Assembly: GCA_944321955.1 (NCBI GenBank)
Contig: CALUNG010000002.1
Span: 1 to 64,000 of the forward strand
Length of the DNA stretch: 64,000 nt
Origin: an uncultured Alistipes sp.
GTDB taxonomy: Bacteria; Bacteroidota; Bacteroidia; Bacteroidales; Rikenellaceae
Reading direction: 5' to 3'
Every line of letters begins with the position of its first letter. Within the stretch, counting starts at the first letter, position 1. Positions 37,745 to 47,800 of this stretch are shown one piece after another. Position numbers and translations under genes: made by a program. Below the pieces are notes generated by a model. The model saw only the letters and a list, made by a program, of their open reading frames with translations, was not told where the DNA came from and did not search any database.

Positions 37745-38515
37745 ATGGAACTCAAACTCAGAAGGCCGATAATCTTCTTCGATCTCGAGACCACGGGCGT
37801 CGATACCTCGAAGGACCGTATCGTCGAGATATCGCTCGTAAAGGTCATGCCCGACGGCGAGGAGATCATCAAGACGCGGAGACTCAATCCGCAGATGCAC
37901 ATACCGGCCGAGGCAACGGCAATCCACGGCATAACCGACGAGGATGTGAAGGATTGCCCCACGTTTGCCCAGATCGCCAAGTCGCTCGAGCAGTTCATGC
38001 AGGGGTGCGACTTCGGCGGATTCAACTCCAACCGGTTCGACCTGCCGGTACTTGTAGAGGAGTTTTTGCGGTGCGGCATCAACGTCGACTTCAAGAAGCG
38101 CAAGTTCATCGACGTGCAGAACATTTTTCACAAGATGGAACAGCGCACGCTTGTGGCGGCATACAAGTTTTACTGCAACAAGGATCTCACCGAAGCCCAC
38201 TCGGCCGAAGCCGACACGTTGGCCACGTACGAGGTGCTGAAGGCACAGCTCGACCGTTATCCCACGTTGGAGAACGACGTGAACGCACTTGCCGAGTTCT
38301 CGGCAAGAGGCGAGACCGTAGACTACGCCGGCCGCATCGTCTATGACGACAAGGGCAAAGAGGTCTTCGGGTTCGGCAAATACAAGGGCCGTTCGGTAAG
38401 TGAAGTGTTCGCCACGGATCCGAGCTACTATACATGGATGATGAACGGGGATTTCCCGCTCTATACGAAGAAGGTGATTACGGAGATACGATTCAGAGAG
38501 AAAAACGGGAAATAG
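37745..38515 (+). CDS. DnaQ-like 3'-5' exonuclease with ExoX-type C-terminal domain
   Basis: The 256-residue product has the DEDDh exonuclease motifs: ExoI FFDLETTGVD (D13, E15), ExoII NSNRFDLPVL and ExoIII HSAEADTLAT. The last ~55 residues (FGFGKYKGRSVSEVFATDPSYYTWMM) form a small domain seen in ExoX-like nucleases and DUF3820 proteins. It could proofread as a polymerase III epsilon-like subunit or work in repair. There is no clear clamp-binding motif. It sits between dnaN and a LysM-protein gene, 5 bp from the latter. Confidence 0.9.
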   Translation: MELKLRRPIIFFDLETTGVDTSKDRIVEISLVKVMPDGEEIIKTRRLNPQMHIPAEATAIHGITDEDVKDCPTFAQIAKSLEQFMQGCDFGGFNSNRFDLPVLVEEFLRCGINVDFKKRKFIDVQNIFHKMEQRTLVAAYKFYCNKDLTEAHSAEADTLATYEVLKAQLDRYPTLENDVNALAEFSARGETVDYAGRIVYDDKGKEVFGFGKYKGRSVSEVFATDPSYYTWMMNGDFPLYTKKVITEIRFREKNGK

Positions 38516-38520
38516 AAGGA

Positions 38521-40401
38521 ATGTACAGATTATGCATATCGTTACTCGGCGTCATGCTGGCCGTCGGAACAGTGACGGCTACGCCTGCCGCGCAGATCGA
38601 CAAGTCGCAGGTAATAGTCTATATCAACGGGGCCAAGTACTACGTACATACGGTAAAACCCGGTGAGACGCTGTATTCGATTTCGAAGGCCTACGGCGTC
38701 GACGAGAAGAGCATAATATCGCACAATCCTTCGGCTGCCGACGGCCTAAAGGTCGATCAGACCATCAAGATCCCGGTGCAGAGCATCGTAACTACGGAAG
38801 AGAAGTCCCCTGCGCGTAAAAAACGCCGCGATTACGAAATCCATACGGTCGAAGCCGGCGAAACGCTCTACTCCATATCGAGACTGTATGCCATATCGGT
38901 GGATACGATACTTGCCGACAATGGCGATATTGACCCGTCTCACATGCCGTTGGGAACCCGTCTCTACATCCGCAAATCGGAGATCGGCACCGCTTCCGAC
39001 AAACAGGTGCGTGACGAGATGGAGGAGTACCGCGACAATATGAATGCCGTGGCGCCAGAAGGTTATTCCTACTATCTTGTTCAGGCCGGCGATACGTTAT
39101 ATTCGTTATGCCGTCGTTTTGCGATAAGCGAAGAGACCCTTCGTTCACTCAACCCGATGCCCGAGGGCCTGAAGGCTGGAAGCATAATCAAGGTGCCAGT
39201 GGAACAGCAACCGGAGAAGCATCAGGAACATGATATATGGCCAGGATACGGTGATGATTCCCAGACGATATATGGCGGTCCGTCGGTATTCAAGGCTGTG
39301 AACGGCAACCGTGCCCTGAATGTGGCCCTGTTGCTTCCGATGACACGTCAAGGCGAAGCAGTCAATCATTACATGGATTTCTACCGCGGATTCCTGCTCG
39401 GACTTGAACGGGTCAAGGCTGACGGCAAATCGGTCAATCTTACTCTTTTCGATACCGAACAGAACGCGTCGAAGGTTTCGGAGATAGTTGCCGACGGATT
39501 CGGCGGCATGCATCCCGACCTGATTGTGGGACCCGTATACGAGAATCTCATGGCTCCGGTTGTGTCATACGCCGAACGGCATGACATACCCATGGTCTCG
39601 CCGCTTGCCACATTGTCGTCGACAGACAGCAAGGTCGTATTCCAACTTTCTCCTGACATGAAGGCCAGATATGACAAGGTCGCCGACCTGTTCAACGGAT
39701 CGCGCAAGGTTACGCTCATATACAGCGAAACCGTCGACAAGGAGTTCGAAAGCGAGGTTCTCGCCTTGCTTGCGGGGCGCAGCTACGAAACCCACAAATA
39801 CGTATATGAGCATCCGTCGGTCATCGAACAGCGGGAGAAGGAGCGCGAACGTCTCGGCATCAGTTCGGACGAGGCTGTAAGTCCGAGCGACATGTCGCCG
39901 TTGCTGCGCGGTGACGAGAGCAAGGTTTTCATCATTCTGGCGGACAATGAGACCGATGTAGACCGTATACTTACGGCCATAGCGTCGGCGAATATTTCAC
40001 TGACGGCACGTTCACGCACCGTTTCACATTTCGTGGTTCTCGGGAATTCCAAATGGAACCGATATGCCAACATCGACAGATCCATCTTCTTTCAGGACCG
40101 CGTAATCATGCTGACGTCCTACAATGCCCGTCGCGAAAATCAGACGATCAAGGATTTCGACAGCCGTTACGTGGCGGCTTTCGGCAGCATTCCGTCGCTC
40201 TATTCGTATCGTGGTTACGATGCCGCCGTACTGTTCGGCAACGGCATGTTCTCGGACATACGTTTCGGAATGGAGGGACGGCGATACATGCCTCTTCAGA
40301 CCCCGTATAACTTCCGCCGTGACAACGGTATGCAAACACGCGTCAACAGCGAGTGGGTAAGACTGGATTACAATAACGACTATACGATAACGGCCCGATA
40401 A
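38521..40401 (+). CDS. three-LysM periplasmic protein with type 1 ligand-binding domain
   Basis: The 626-residue product has a signal peptide (to about residue 22) and three LysM peptidoglycan-binding domains: residues 41-86 (HTVKPGETLYSISKAYGV), 104-150 (HTVEAGETLYSISRLYAI) and 180-225 (YLVQAGDTLYSLCRRFAI). A region from about 260 resembles periplasmic binding proteins of the branched-chain amino-acid type (ALNVALLLPMTRQGEAV; DLIVGPVYENLMAPVVSYAE). It may sense or bind a ligand while held on the cell wall. I start it at the ATG 38521, 5 bp after the exonuclease stop, where the signal peptide begins. Confidence 0.85.
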   Translation: MYRLCISLLGVMLAVGTVTATPAAQIDKSQVIVYINGAKYYVHTVKPGETLYSISKAYGVDEKSIISHNPSAADGLKVDQTIKIPVQSIVTTEEKSPARKKRRDYEIHTVEAGETLYSISRLYAISVDTILADNGDIDPSHMPLGTRLYIRKSEIGTASDKQVRDEMEEYRDNMNAVAPEGYSYYLVQAGDTLYSLCRRFAISEETLRSLNPMPEGLKAGSIIKVPVEQQPEKHQEHDIWPGYGDDSQTIYGGPSVFKAVNGNRALNVALLLPMTRQGEAVNHYMDFYRGFLLGLERVKADGKSVNLTLFDTEQNASKVSEIVADGFGGMHPDLIVGPVYENLMAPVVSYAERHDIPMVSPLATLSSTDSKVVFQLSPDMKARYDKVADLFNGSRKVTLIYSETVDKEFESEVLALLAGRSYETHKYVYEHPSVIEQREKERERLGISSDEAVSPSDMSPLLRGDESKVFIILADNETDVDRILTAIASANISLTARSRTVSHFVVLGNSKWNRYANIDRSIFFQDRVIMLTSYNARRENQTIKDFDSRYVAAFGSIPSLYSYRGYDAAVLFGNGMFSDIRFGMEGRRYMPLQTPYNFRRDNGMQTRVNSEWVRLDYNNDYTITAR

Positions 40402-40412
40402 GGGATAACGAC

Positions 40413-41063
40413 ATGGCAACCGTACGCAATACGATACCCGAAAAGACGATAGAACGCCTGAGCGAATACAGACGGACGCTGCTGTTGTGCCACAAGCAGG
40501 GTATCACCCATATATTTTCACACATTCTGGCCGGCATTCACGGCATTACGGCCGTACAGGTACGCCGCGACCTCATGCTCATAGGATTCTCGAGCGACAC
40601 GAAGAAGGGATACGATGTCAAGGTGCTCATCGATTTCATCAATAATATTCTCGACAGCGAGAATACGATGAACATAGCCGTAATAGGTATGGGACACCTC
40701 GGTCAGGCCATAACGAAATATTTCAACGGCAAGAGACTCAAGTTGCGTATTACGGCGGCATTCGACGTCGATCCCGAGAAGGTAGGGCATACCATCGACG
40801 ATATTCCGTGCTATCACATGGATGATTTCGAGGAGGTCGTGTCGGCCAATGATATCAGCATCGTCATAGTGTCGTCGCCGACTAAGGTTGCGGCGCGCCT
40901 TGTGTTACCCATAATAAATGCCGGCATCAAGGGCGTACTGAATTTCACGTCGGCCCCGCTCAACTTTCCGCAAGGTATAGTCGTCGAGAACTACGACATA
41001 ACCACCATTCTCGAAAAGGTGGCCTATTTCGTCAAGGAGAACGAGGAAAACACCAATAACTGA
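40413..41063 (+). CDS. rex: redox-sensing transcriptional repressor Rex
   Basis: Rex senses the NADH/NAD+ ratio and represses fermentation and respiration genes when NADH is low. The 216-residue product has the winged-helix domain (residues 1-80, TIERLSEYRRTLL, then ITAVQVRRDLMLIG) and a Rossmann domain with GMGHLG (92-97) and a late swapped helix. It sits 12 bp after the LysM gene and 4 bp before ribF, so it may be co-transcribed with both. I did not identify a Rex box in the window. Confidence 0.94.
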   Translation: MATVRNTIPEKTIERLSEYRRTLLLCHKQGITHIFSHILAGIHGITAVQVRRDLMLIGFSSDTKKGYDVKVLIDFINNILDSENTMNIAVIGMGHLGQAITKYFNGKRLKLRITAAFDVDPEKVGHTIDDIPCYHMDDFEEVVSANDISIVIVSSPTKVAARLVLPIINAGIKGVLNFTSAPLNFPQGIVVENYDITTILEKVAYFVKENEENTNN

Positions 41064-41066
41064 CGC

Positions 41067-41819
41067 ATGAGGGTATTCAGAGGTTTCGACGACCTGCCGC
41101 ATTTCGCATGCGGGGTAGCGACCATCGGGTCTTTCGACGGCGTGCACAGCGGTCATCGCGTTCTGCTCGATACGGTCGAACGGCTTGCCCGCGAGCATGG
41201 CGGCGAAAGCATCGTGTTGACATTCGAGCCGCATCCTCGCATTACGCTCGGATGTGCCGACGGTCTTCGTCTGTTGACCACCACCGATGAGAAACTCATG
41301 CTGTTGGAGCGCGCCGGCGTCGACAATGTCATTATAATACCCTTTACGCTCGAGTTCAGCCGGCTGAGCCCGCAACAGTTTCTGGAGGAATATATTGTCG
41401 GCAAGGCCGGAATAAGGTATCTGGTCGTGGGATACAACCACCATTTCGGTCACGACAAGTCCGGCGACTTCAACTATCTTGCCTCCACGGGCGGTCACCT
41501 CGGGCTGCAGGTGGTGCAGGTGCCGCAGCAGCTTGTCGACAAGTCGAAGGTCAGCTCCACGATTATACGCCGTCTGATATCCGATGGCAATATTGCCGAG
41601 GCTGACAAGTTGCTCGGCTATCGCTACATTCTGATCGGTAAAGTGGCCGCAGACGGTTACATGGATTATCCCGATCACAAATACAAGCTACTGCCACCGG
41701 CAGGAGCATACGAAGTAACGGTAAACGGACATCGCGCTGAAGCAACGATATATCCGGACGGCAGAGTGAGGGTAGAAGGTATGCCCGAGCCGACAGGTCC
41801 GGTCACAATAGAATTTTGA
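41067..41819 (+). CDS. ribF: FAD synthetase (FMN adenylyltransferase) lacking a canonical riboflavin kinase domain
   Basis: RibF normally makes FMN and then FAD from riboflavin. The N-terminal ~185 residues are a complete adenylyltransferase, with GSFDGVHSGH and the late VSSTIIRRLI motif. After LLGYRYILIGKV only about 58 residues remain, and they lack the PTANI-type Mg-ATP motif and the rest of the flavokinase barrel. The whole protein is 250 residues against about 310 in the family. The next gene starts 2 bp later, so the missing part is not hidden in another frame. It may have only FAD synthetase activity. Confidence 0.87.
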   Translation: MRVFRGFDDLPHFACGVATIGSFDGVHSGHRVLLDTVERLAREHGGESIVLTFEPHPRITLGCADGLRLLTTTDEKLMLLERAGVDNVIIIPFTLEFSRLSPQQFLEEYIVGKAGIRYLVVGYNHHFGHDKSGDFNYLASTGGHLGLQVVQVPQQLVDKSKVSSTIIRRLISDGNIAEADKLLGYRYILIGKVAADGYMDYPDHKYKLLPPAGAYEVTVNGHRAEATIYPDGRVRVEGMPEPTGPVTIEF

Positions 41820-41821
41820 AT

Positions 41822-42241
41822 ATGGTAACTTTTGAGACAAAAATCAGGGTATGGTACAAGCATACCGACCAGATGGGTGTAGTCCACCACTCGAACTACA
41901 TATGTTATTACGAGGAGGCCCGCTCCGCTTTCATGCGCCATATCGGCTCCTCGTATGCCGAGATGGAAGCTCGCGGCGTTGTCATGCCAATACTCCATGT
42001 CGAATCGGACTATCTGCGTTCGGCGTATTACGACGATGAACTGACGATACGGCTTACGGTGTCGGACGTACCCAAGGCGCGCTTCATAGTACATTACGAG
42101 GTGTTCAATTCCAAGGGCGAACTGCTTAACCGTGGAATGACGACTCTCGGGTTCCTGCACAAGGAGACGATGCGGCCGTGCAGGGCTCCGCAATGGTTTG
42201 TCGACCTGCTGTATGCCAACGGACTCGAATCGGACAATTAG
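41822..42241 (+). CDS. 4HBT/YbgC-type acyl-CoA thioesterase
   Basis: The 139-residue product is a hot-dog fold thioesterase with the catalytic motif WYKHTDQMGVVHHSNYICYYEEAR (Asp in HTDQMGVV). It probably hydrolyses acyl-CoA or acyl-ACP thioesters. I place the start at the ATG 41822; an in-frame TTG at 41816 overlaps the ribF stop. Its stop codon sits in the loop of the terminator hairpin at 42228-42257. It ends the long run that began with the nucleoside phosphorylase. Confidence 0.9.
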   Translation: MVTFETKIRVWYKHTDQMGVVHHSNYICYYEEARSAFMRHIGSSYAEMEARGVVMPILHVESDYLRSAYYDDELTIRLTVSDVPKARFIVHYEVFNSKGELLNRGMTTLGFLHKETMRPCRAPQWFVDLLYANGLESDN

Positions 42242-42257
42242 TTGTCCGATTTTTTTG
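42228..42257 (+). terminator. terminator overlapping the thioesterase stop codon
   Basis: Perfect 10-bp arms AATCGGACAA (42228-42237) and TTGTCCGATT (42242-42251) enclose the loop TTAG, which carries the TAG stop, and a run of T follows. The 5' arm is coding sequence. Confidence 0.93.
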
Positions 42258-42369
42258 TGTTGGCACGAATTTACTGACATAATGACAGCCTGTACGGCCA
42301 TCCGGGCCGCTGGCACACTGTTTGAATGGTTATCGTGCAAAAAAGCAAACAACATAAAAACACGATAAC

Positions 42370-44448
42370 ATGAAAAACGGAAAAATCGGGGTAACGACCG
42401 AAAACATCTTCCCCGTCATCAAAAAATTCCTCTATTCCGACCACGAGATCTTTCTCCGTGAGTTGGTTTCGAATGCTGTCGATGCCACGCAGAAACTCAA
42501 GACTCTGGCTTCGGCCGGCACCGTCAAGGGCGAACTCGGAGACCTGACGATACATGTATCCGTCGACAAGGCGGCCCGTACGCTGACCGTAACCGATCGT
42601 GGTATAGGCATGACTGCCGACGAGGTCGACAAATACATCAACCAGATTGCCTTTTCGAGCGCCGAGGAGTTCCTCGACAAGTACAAGAATCAGGCGATCA
42701 TAGGTCACTTCGGATTGGGCTTCTACTCGTCGTTCATGGTTGCCGACAAGGTTGAGATATTCACCCAGTCGTACCAGGAGGGCGCAAAGGCCGTACATTG
42801 GAGCTGCAACGGCTCGCCTGAGTTCTCGATGGAGGAGCTCGATGCCACGCGTGACCGCGGCACTACCATCGTGCTGCACATCGCAGACGATTGTCTCGAC
42901 TATACAGAGGCTTCGACCATTGAGGAGCTGTTGAAGAAGTATTGCCGCTTCCTGCCCGTGCCCATTGCATTCGGCAAGGTCAAGGAGTGGAAGGACGGAA
43001 AGTATGTCGACACCGACAAGGACAACATCATCAACGATACCGATCCACTGTGGACGCGCAAGCCTACCGACATCACCGAGGAGCAGTACAAGGAGTTCTA
43101 CCGTGAGCTTTACCCGTTGAGCGACGATCCGTTGTTCTACATCCACCTGAACATCGACTACCCGTTCCACTTGACCGGTATTCTCTATTTCCCGAAGATC
43201 CACAACAACTTCGAGATACAGAAGAACAAGATACAGCTCTATTCGAATCAGGTCTACGTTACCGATCAGGTCGAGGGTATCGTTCCCGAATACCTTACGT
43301 TGCTGCACGGCGTAATAGACTCGCCCGACATTCCTCTGAACGTATCGCGCAGTTACCTGCAGAGCGACTCCAACGTCAAGAAGATATCGAGCTACATTAC
43401 GCGTAAGGTAGCCGACCGTCTGCACGAGCTCTTTACGACCATGCGTCCGGAGTATGAATCGAAGTGGGACGATCTCAAGATCTTCATACAGTACGGTATC
43501 CTGACCGACGAGAAGTTCGCCGAGAAGGCTCAGGAGTTCATGTTGTGGAAGAACGTCGACGGCAAGTACTTTACCGCGAGCGAATACACCGAACTCGTCA
43601 AGGGTAACCAGACCGACAAGAACGGCAACATCATCTTCCTCTACGTGGACGATCCCGTTGAGAAGCACACCTTCCTCGAGACGGCCAAGGCAAAGGGATA
43701 CGACGTACTTGTTCTCAACGGCCAGCTCGACAACCACTACATCAACTGGTACGAGTCGAAGAACCAGAATACGCGTTTCGTACGTGTGGACAGCGACGTT
43801 ATCGAGAAGCTTATCCAGAAGGAGGATTCGATGAAGATGTCGTTGACCGAGGCTCAGCAGGAGATAATGAGACCGGTATTCGAGAGCCAGCTGCCGACCG
43901 ATGAGAAGATACACTACACCATATCGTTCGAGGCGATGTCGCCCGACGAGGCGCCTGTAGTGATCACTCAGAACGAGTTCATGCGTCGTATGAAGGAGAT
44001 GGCGGCCATGGGTGGTGGCGGTATGAGTCAGTTCTACGGCCAGATGCCCGACAACTTTACAATAGCCGTAAACGGCAATCACCCGATCGTCATCGACCTG
44101 CTTGGCGATGTAGAGAAGGCATACGGCGACAAGCTGAAGACGATGACCAAGAAGATCGACGCTGCAGTAAGCGAAGAGAAACGCTTCGAAGAGACCGTCA
44201 AGGACAAGAAGGAAGCCGATCTTACCGACGAGGAGAAGAAGATGCGCGAGGATCTGTCGAAGAAGGTCGTAACCCTGCGTGACGAACGCAATGCACGCCT
44301 CAAGGAGATAGGTTCGAACAATAACCTCATACGTCAGATAATCGACCTTGCATTGCTGTCGAACGGCATGCTTAAGGGAAAGAATCTGTCTGACTTCATA
44401 CAGCGCTCCATTACGCTTATCGAAGGCGAAGAGAAGGAGAAGAAATAA
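42370..44448 (+). CDS. htpG: HSP90-family chaperone HtpG
   Basis: HtpG is the bacterial Hsp90, an ATP-driven cytosolic chaperone dimer. The 692-residue product has the GHKL ATPase motifs (FLRELVSNAVDATQKL, TDRGIGMT, GHFGLGFYSSFMV), the middle domain and a dimerisation domain. It carries a charged, Lys/Glu-rich segment near residues 595-640. The start MKNGKIGVTTENIFPVIKKFLYSD is usual for Bacteroidetes. The 112-bp upstream gap contains no clear TAnnTTTG box, so a stress-specific promoter is possible. Confidence 0.96.
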   Translation: MKNGKIGVTTENIFPVIKKFLYSDHEIFLRELVSNAVDATQKLKTLASAGTVKGELGDLTIHVSVDKAARTLTVTDRGIGMTADEVDKYINQIAFSSAEEFLDKYKNQAIIGHFGLGFYSSFMVADKVEIFTQSYQEGAKAVHWSCNGSPEFSMEELDATRDRGTTIVLHIADDCLDYTEASTIEELLKKYCRFLPVPIAFGKVKEWKDGKYVDTDKDNIINDTDPLWTRKPTDITEEQYKEFYRELYPLSDDPLFYIHLNIDYPFHLTGILYFPKIHNNFEIQKNKIQLYSNQVYVTDQVEGIVPEYLTLLHGVIDSPDIPLNVSRSYLQSDSNVKKISSYITRKVADRLHELFTTMRPEYESKWDDLKIFIQYGILTDEKFAEKAQEFMLWKNVDGKYFTASEYTELVKGNQTDKNGNIIFLYVDDPVEKHTFLETAKAKGYDVLVLNGQLDNHYINWYESKNQNTRFVRVDSDVIEKLIQKEDSMKMSLTEAQQEIMRPVFESQLPTDEKIHYTISFEAMSPDEAPVVITQNEFMRRMKEMAAMGGGGMSQFYGQMPDNFTIAVNGNHPIVIDLLGDVEKAYGDKLKTMTKKIDAAVSEEKRFEETVKDKKEADLTDEEKKMREDLSKKVVTLRDERNARLKEIGSNNNLIRQIIDLALLSNGMLKGKNLSDFIQRSITLIEGEEKEKK

Positions 44449-44463
44449 TCCTCACCCATATTG

Positions 44464-44507
44464 AAAACAGGGAGGTTGCCCAATCGGGCAGCCTCCCTGT
44501 TTTTTTG
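44464..44507. terminator. bidirectional hairpin terminator between htpG and trxA
   Basis: Arms AAAACAGGGAGG (44464-44475) and CCTCCCTGTTTT (44492-44503), with an inner TGCCC/GGGCA stem, are followed by more T. It can stop both convergent transcripts. Confidence 0.92.
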
Positions 44508-44524
44508 TCATGACCGACCGGATG

Positions 44525-44839
44525 CTAAAGCAGTGCGTCGATCTTGGCCTTGAGGGCATCCTTCGATATGGCGCCGACATGTTTGTCGACGACTTCACCG
44601 TTCTTGATGAATATCAGTGTCGGGATGTTGCGGATCTTGTAATCGGCTACGATGTCGTCGTTCGAATCGACGTCGCATTTTGCGATGATCGCCTTGCCGT
44701 TGTACTCCGCTGCAAGCTCCTCGACAATGGGGGCTACCATACGGCAGGGTCCGCACCACTCGGCCCAGAAGTCGATGACAACGGGCTGCGTCGACGATAT
44801 GATGCTCTGGTAATTCTCTTTTGTAATCTGTAATGCCAT
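44525..44839 (-). CDS. trxA: thioredoxin
   Basis: The 104-residue product is a classical cytosolic thioredoxin with active site W28-C29-G30-P31-C32 and the cis-proline in NIPTLI. It reduces disulfides in proteins such as ribonucleotide reductase. It has no signal peptide. It lies 28 bp after dnaE on the same strand and probably shares the transcript. Confidence 0.97.
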   Translation of the reverse strand: MALQITKENYQSIISSTQPVVIDFWAEWCGPCRMVAPIVEELAAEYNGKAIIAKCDVDSNDDIVADYKIRNIPTLIFIKNGEVVDKHVGAISKDALKAKIDALL

Positions 44840-44867
44840 AACTTTAGTGTGTTTTTGTGTTGTTGAT

Positions 44868-47800
44868 TTATGATACTTTATATTTCAAGTCGTTCTCTTC
44901 GAGAAAATCCGTCAGCTCATTGTTTATGCTGACATGATACTTCCGGGAATACATGTTAAGGTAAACCTGTTCGTCGCTGTCGTAAAGGTTGATGTAGAGC
45001 ACGGCCTTCCCTTTGGACTTCTGCACGATCTTACTGAGATTGGCGATCAGCGGCTCCTTCACGTCCGAAATAGGGATGGTTATGTGTATCTCCTTGAGAG
45101 AGTCTTTCATCTCGGAAAGCTGCGTCATCGACGAAATCTTGTACTCCAGTGCGGGCGGATTGCTGTAAGGCCGCTGTTGAACCTTGCCGCGGATGCACAG
45201 GAAGTAGTCGGGATATATGTATTGGCGGAAAACCTCGTAATCCTTGCTGTAAAGCACGAATTCATGTGTCCCGGTATAATCTTCGAGCTTGAACTTACCG
45301 AAAGGACGTCCATCCTTTGTAGTCATATTCTGCACGCTGACAACGATGCCGGCTACCGATATCTCCTGACCCTTGAGGCTGTCGAGATTGTCAAGATCGG
45401 TTACACTGTGCTTGCAGATGTTGTCGATGATTATACGGTAATCGTCAAGCGGATGCGACGAAAGGTACAGGCCAATCATCTCACGCTCCTTGTTGAGCAC
45501 CTGCAGCTGGTTCCAGTCTGGGCATACGGGTATAGTCGGCGGTTGTATGTCGGCACTCCCCGTATCGCCGCCGAAAAGGCTTTGCTGCGCATTCTGACGT
45601 TCGTTCTGTACGTACTGACCGTAACGCATGAGCTGTTCGATGAATGTCGTATCCGAATCGCCGCGCGTGTCGCTTGCGAAGAATTTGCTGCGATTGAAAT
45701 CGATAATCGAGTCGAAACCTCCGGCATATGCAATATTTTCGAGACATTTGCGGTTGACGACGGTGAAGTTGATGCGTTCTACCAGATCGTATATGTTCTT
45801 GAACTTGCCGTTTTTCCTGCGCTCGTCGATAATCGACTGCACGGCGGCCTCGCCGACACCCTTTATTGCAGCCAGGCCGAAACGTACGTCTCCGGCCTCG
45901 TTCGACGAGAAGTTCTTCATCGATTCGTTGATGTCGGGACCGAGCACCCTTATGCCCATGTGCTTGCACTCGGTCATATAGGTGGTGATCTGCTTTATAT
46001 CCGTCAGGTTTCGGCTCAGCAGGGCAGCCATGAACTCGGAAGGGTAGTTGGCCTTGAGGTACGCCGTCTGATACGCAACCCACGAGTAACACGTCGCATG
46101 CGACTTGTTGAAGGCATACGACGCGAACTTCTCCCAGTCGGCCCAAATCTTCTCGAGTACCTTGGGATCGTGGCCGTTGCTCGTTCCGCCGTTGATGAAC
46201 AGCGGCTTCAGCTCATCCAGCTTCGACTTGATCTTCTTACCCATCGCCTTGCGCAGCGTGTCGGACTGGCCGCGCGTGAAGTTGGCCAGCAGTCGCGACA
46301 GAAGCATGACCTGCTCCTGATAGACCGTCACGCCATACGTGTCCTTCAGATACTTCTCCATGATGGGAATATCGTAGACGATGGGGCTTTCACCGTGCTT
46401 GCGCTTGATGAAGTCGGGGATGTAATCCATCGGGCCCGGACGATACAGGGCGTTCATGGCTATCAGGTCCTCGAATACCGTCGGCTTCAACTCGCGCAGA
46501 TATTTCTGCATGCCGGCGGACTCGAACTGGAATGTACCGACCGTACGGCCTTCACTGTAGAGCTTGTATGTAGCCGGATCGTCGATCGGTATATTGTCTA
46601 TGTCGACGTCGACGCCTTTGGTATTGTGTATGTTCTCGAGCGCATCCTTGATGATGGAGAGGGTCTTCAGACCGAGGAAGTCCATCTTGATCAGACCGGT
46701 ATCCTCTATGACCGAACCTTCGTACTGCGTAACCAGCATCTTCTGCCCGGTCTCCTTGTCGTCTGCCGTGCTCACGGGCACCCAGTCCGTTATGTCATCA
46801 CGGCAAATGATGGTGCCGCAGGCGTGTACGCCCGTATTTCGTACGTTGCCCTCAAGCATCTTGGCATAGCGTATCGTGTCGCGCAGTATGGGATCGCTCG
46901 ACTGCTCGGCTGCCTTCAGCTCGGGAACATACTCTATGGCATTGGTAAGGTTCAGCTTCTTGTCCGGAATCTTGTCCGGAACAAGCTTGCACAGACGATC
47001 CGATTCCGCCAGCGGCAACTTCTGGACACGGGCTACATCCTTTATCGCCAGTTTGGTAGCCATCGTGCCGTATGTTATGATGTGTGCGACCTTCTCCTTG
47101 CCGTACTTTTCGGTTACCCAGTTGAGCACTCGACCGCGGCCGTCGTCATCGAAGTCGATGTCGATATCCGGCAGCGATATGCGGTCCGGATTGAGGAAAC
47201 GCTCGAACAGAAGATCGTAGGCAATAGGGTCTATCTGCGTTATACCGAGGCAGTATGCCACGGCCGAACCGGCAGCCGAACCACGACCCGGACCGACCGA
47301 CACGTCGAGTTCTTCGCGTGCGGCACGTATGAAGTCTTGTACGATGAGGAAGTATCCGGGAAAACCCATGGTCTTCATCACGTGCAGCTCGAACTTGAGA
47401 CGTTCGGCTATCTCGGGCGTCAAGGGATTGCCGTAACGCTTCGCCGCTCCATCCATCGTCAGTTTCGTAAGATAGTCGGCCTCGAGCTTTATACGGTAGA
47501 GCTTATCGTAACCTCCGAGCTTGTCTATTTTCTTTTTGGCTTCGGCCTCGCTCATCACAACATTGCCGTTCTCGTCGCGCGTGAATTCGTTGAAGAGATC
47601 CTCCTCGGTAAACTTTTCACGGTACTCCTTTTCCGTACCGAACTCCTCCGGTATGGCGAATGTCGGCATGATGGGGGCGTGGTCTATCGAGTATGATTCG
47701 ACACTGTTGCAGATGTCGACCGTATTTGCCATCGCTTCGGGCGTGTCGCCGAAGATGGCTTCCATCTCGGCGCGGGTCTTCAGCCACTCCTGTTTCGAAT

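Noticed and set aside
37954-38346. CRISPR, insertion sequence or prophage genes anywhere in the window
   Set aside because: I looked for regularly spaced repeats, transposase motifs and terminal inverted repeats and found none. The Arg-rich frames such as this one are frame-shifted shadows of core genes.
44934-47696. A 920-codon plus-strand open frame opposite dnaE
   Set aside because: It is antisense to dnaE, with unusual composition and no recognisable domain or start context.
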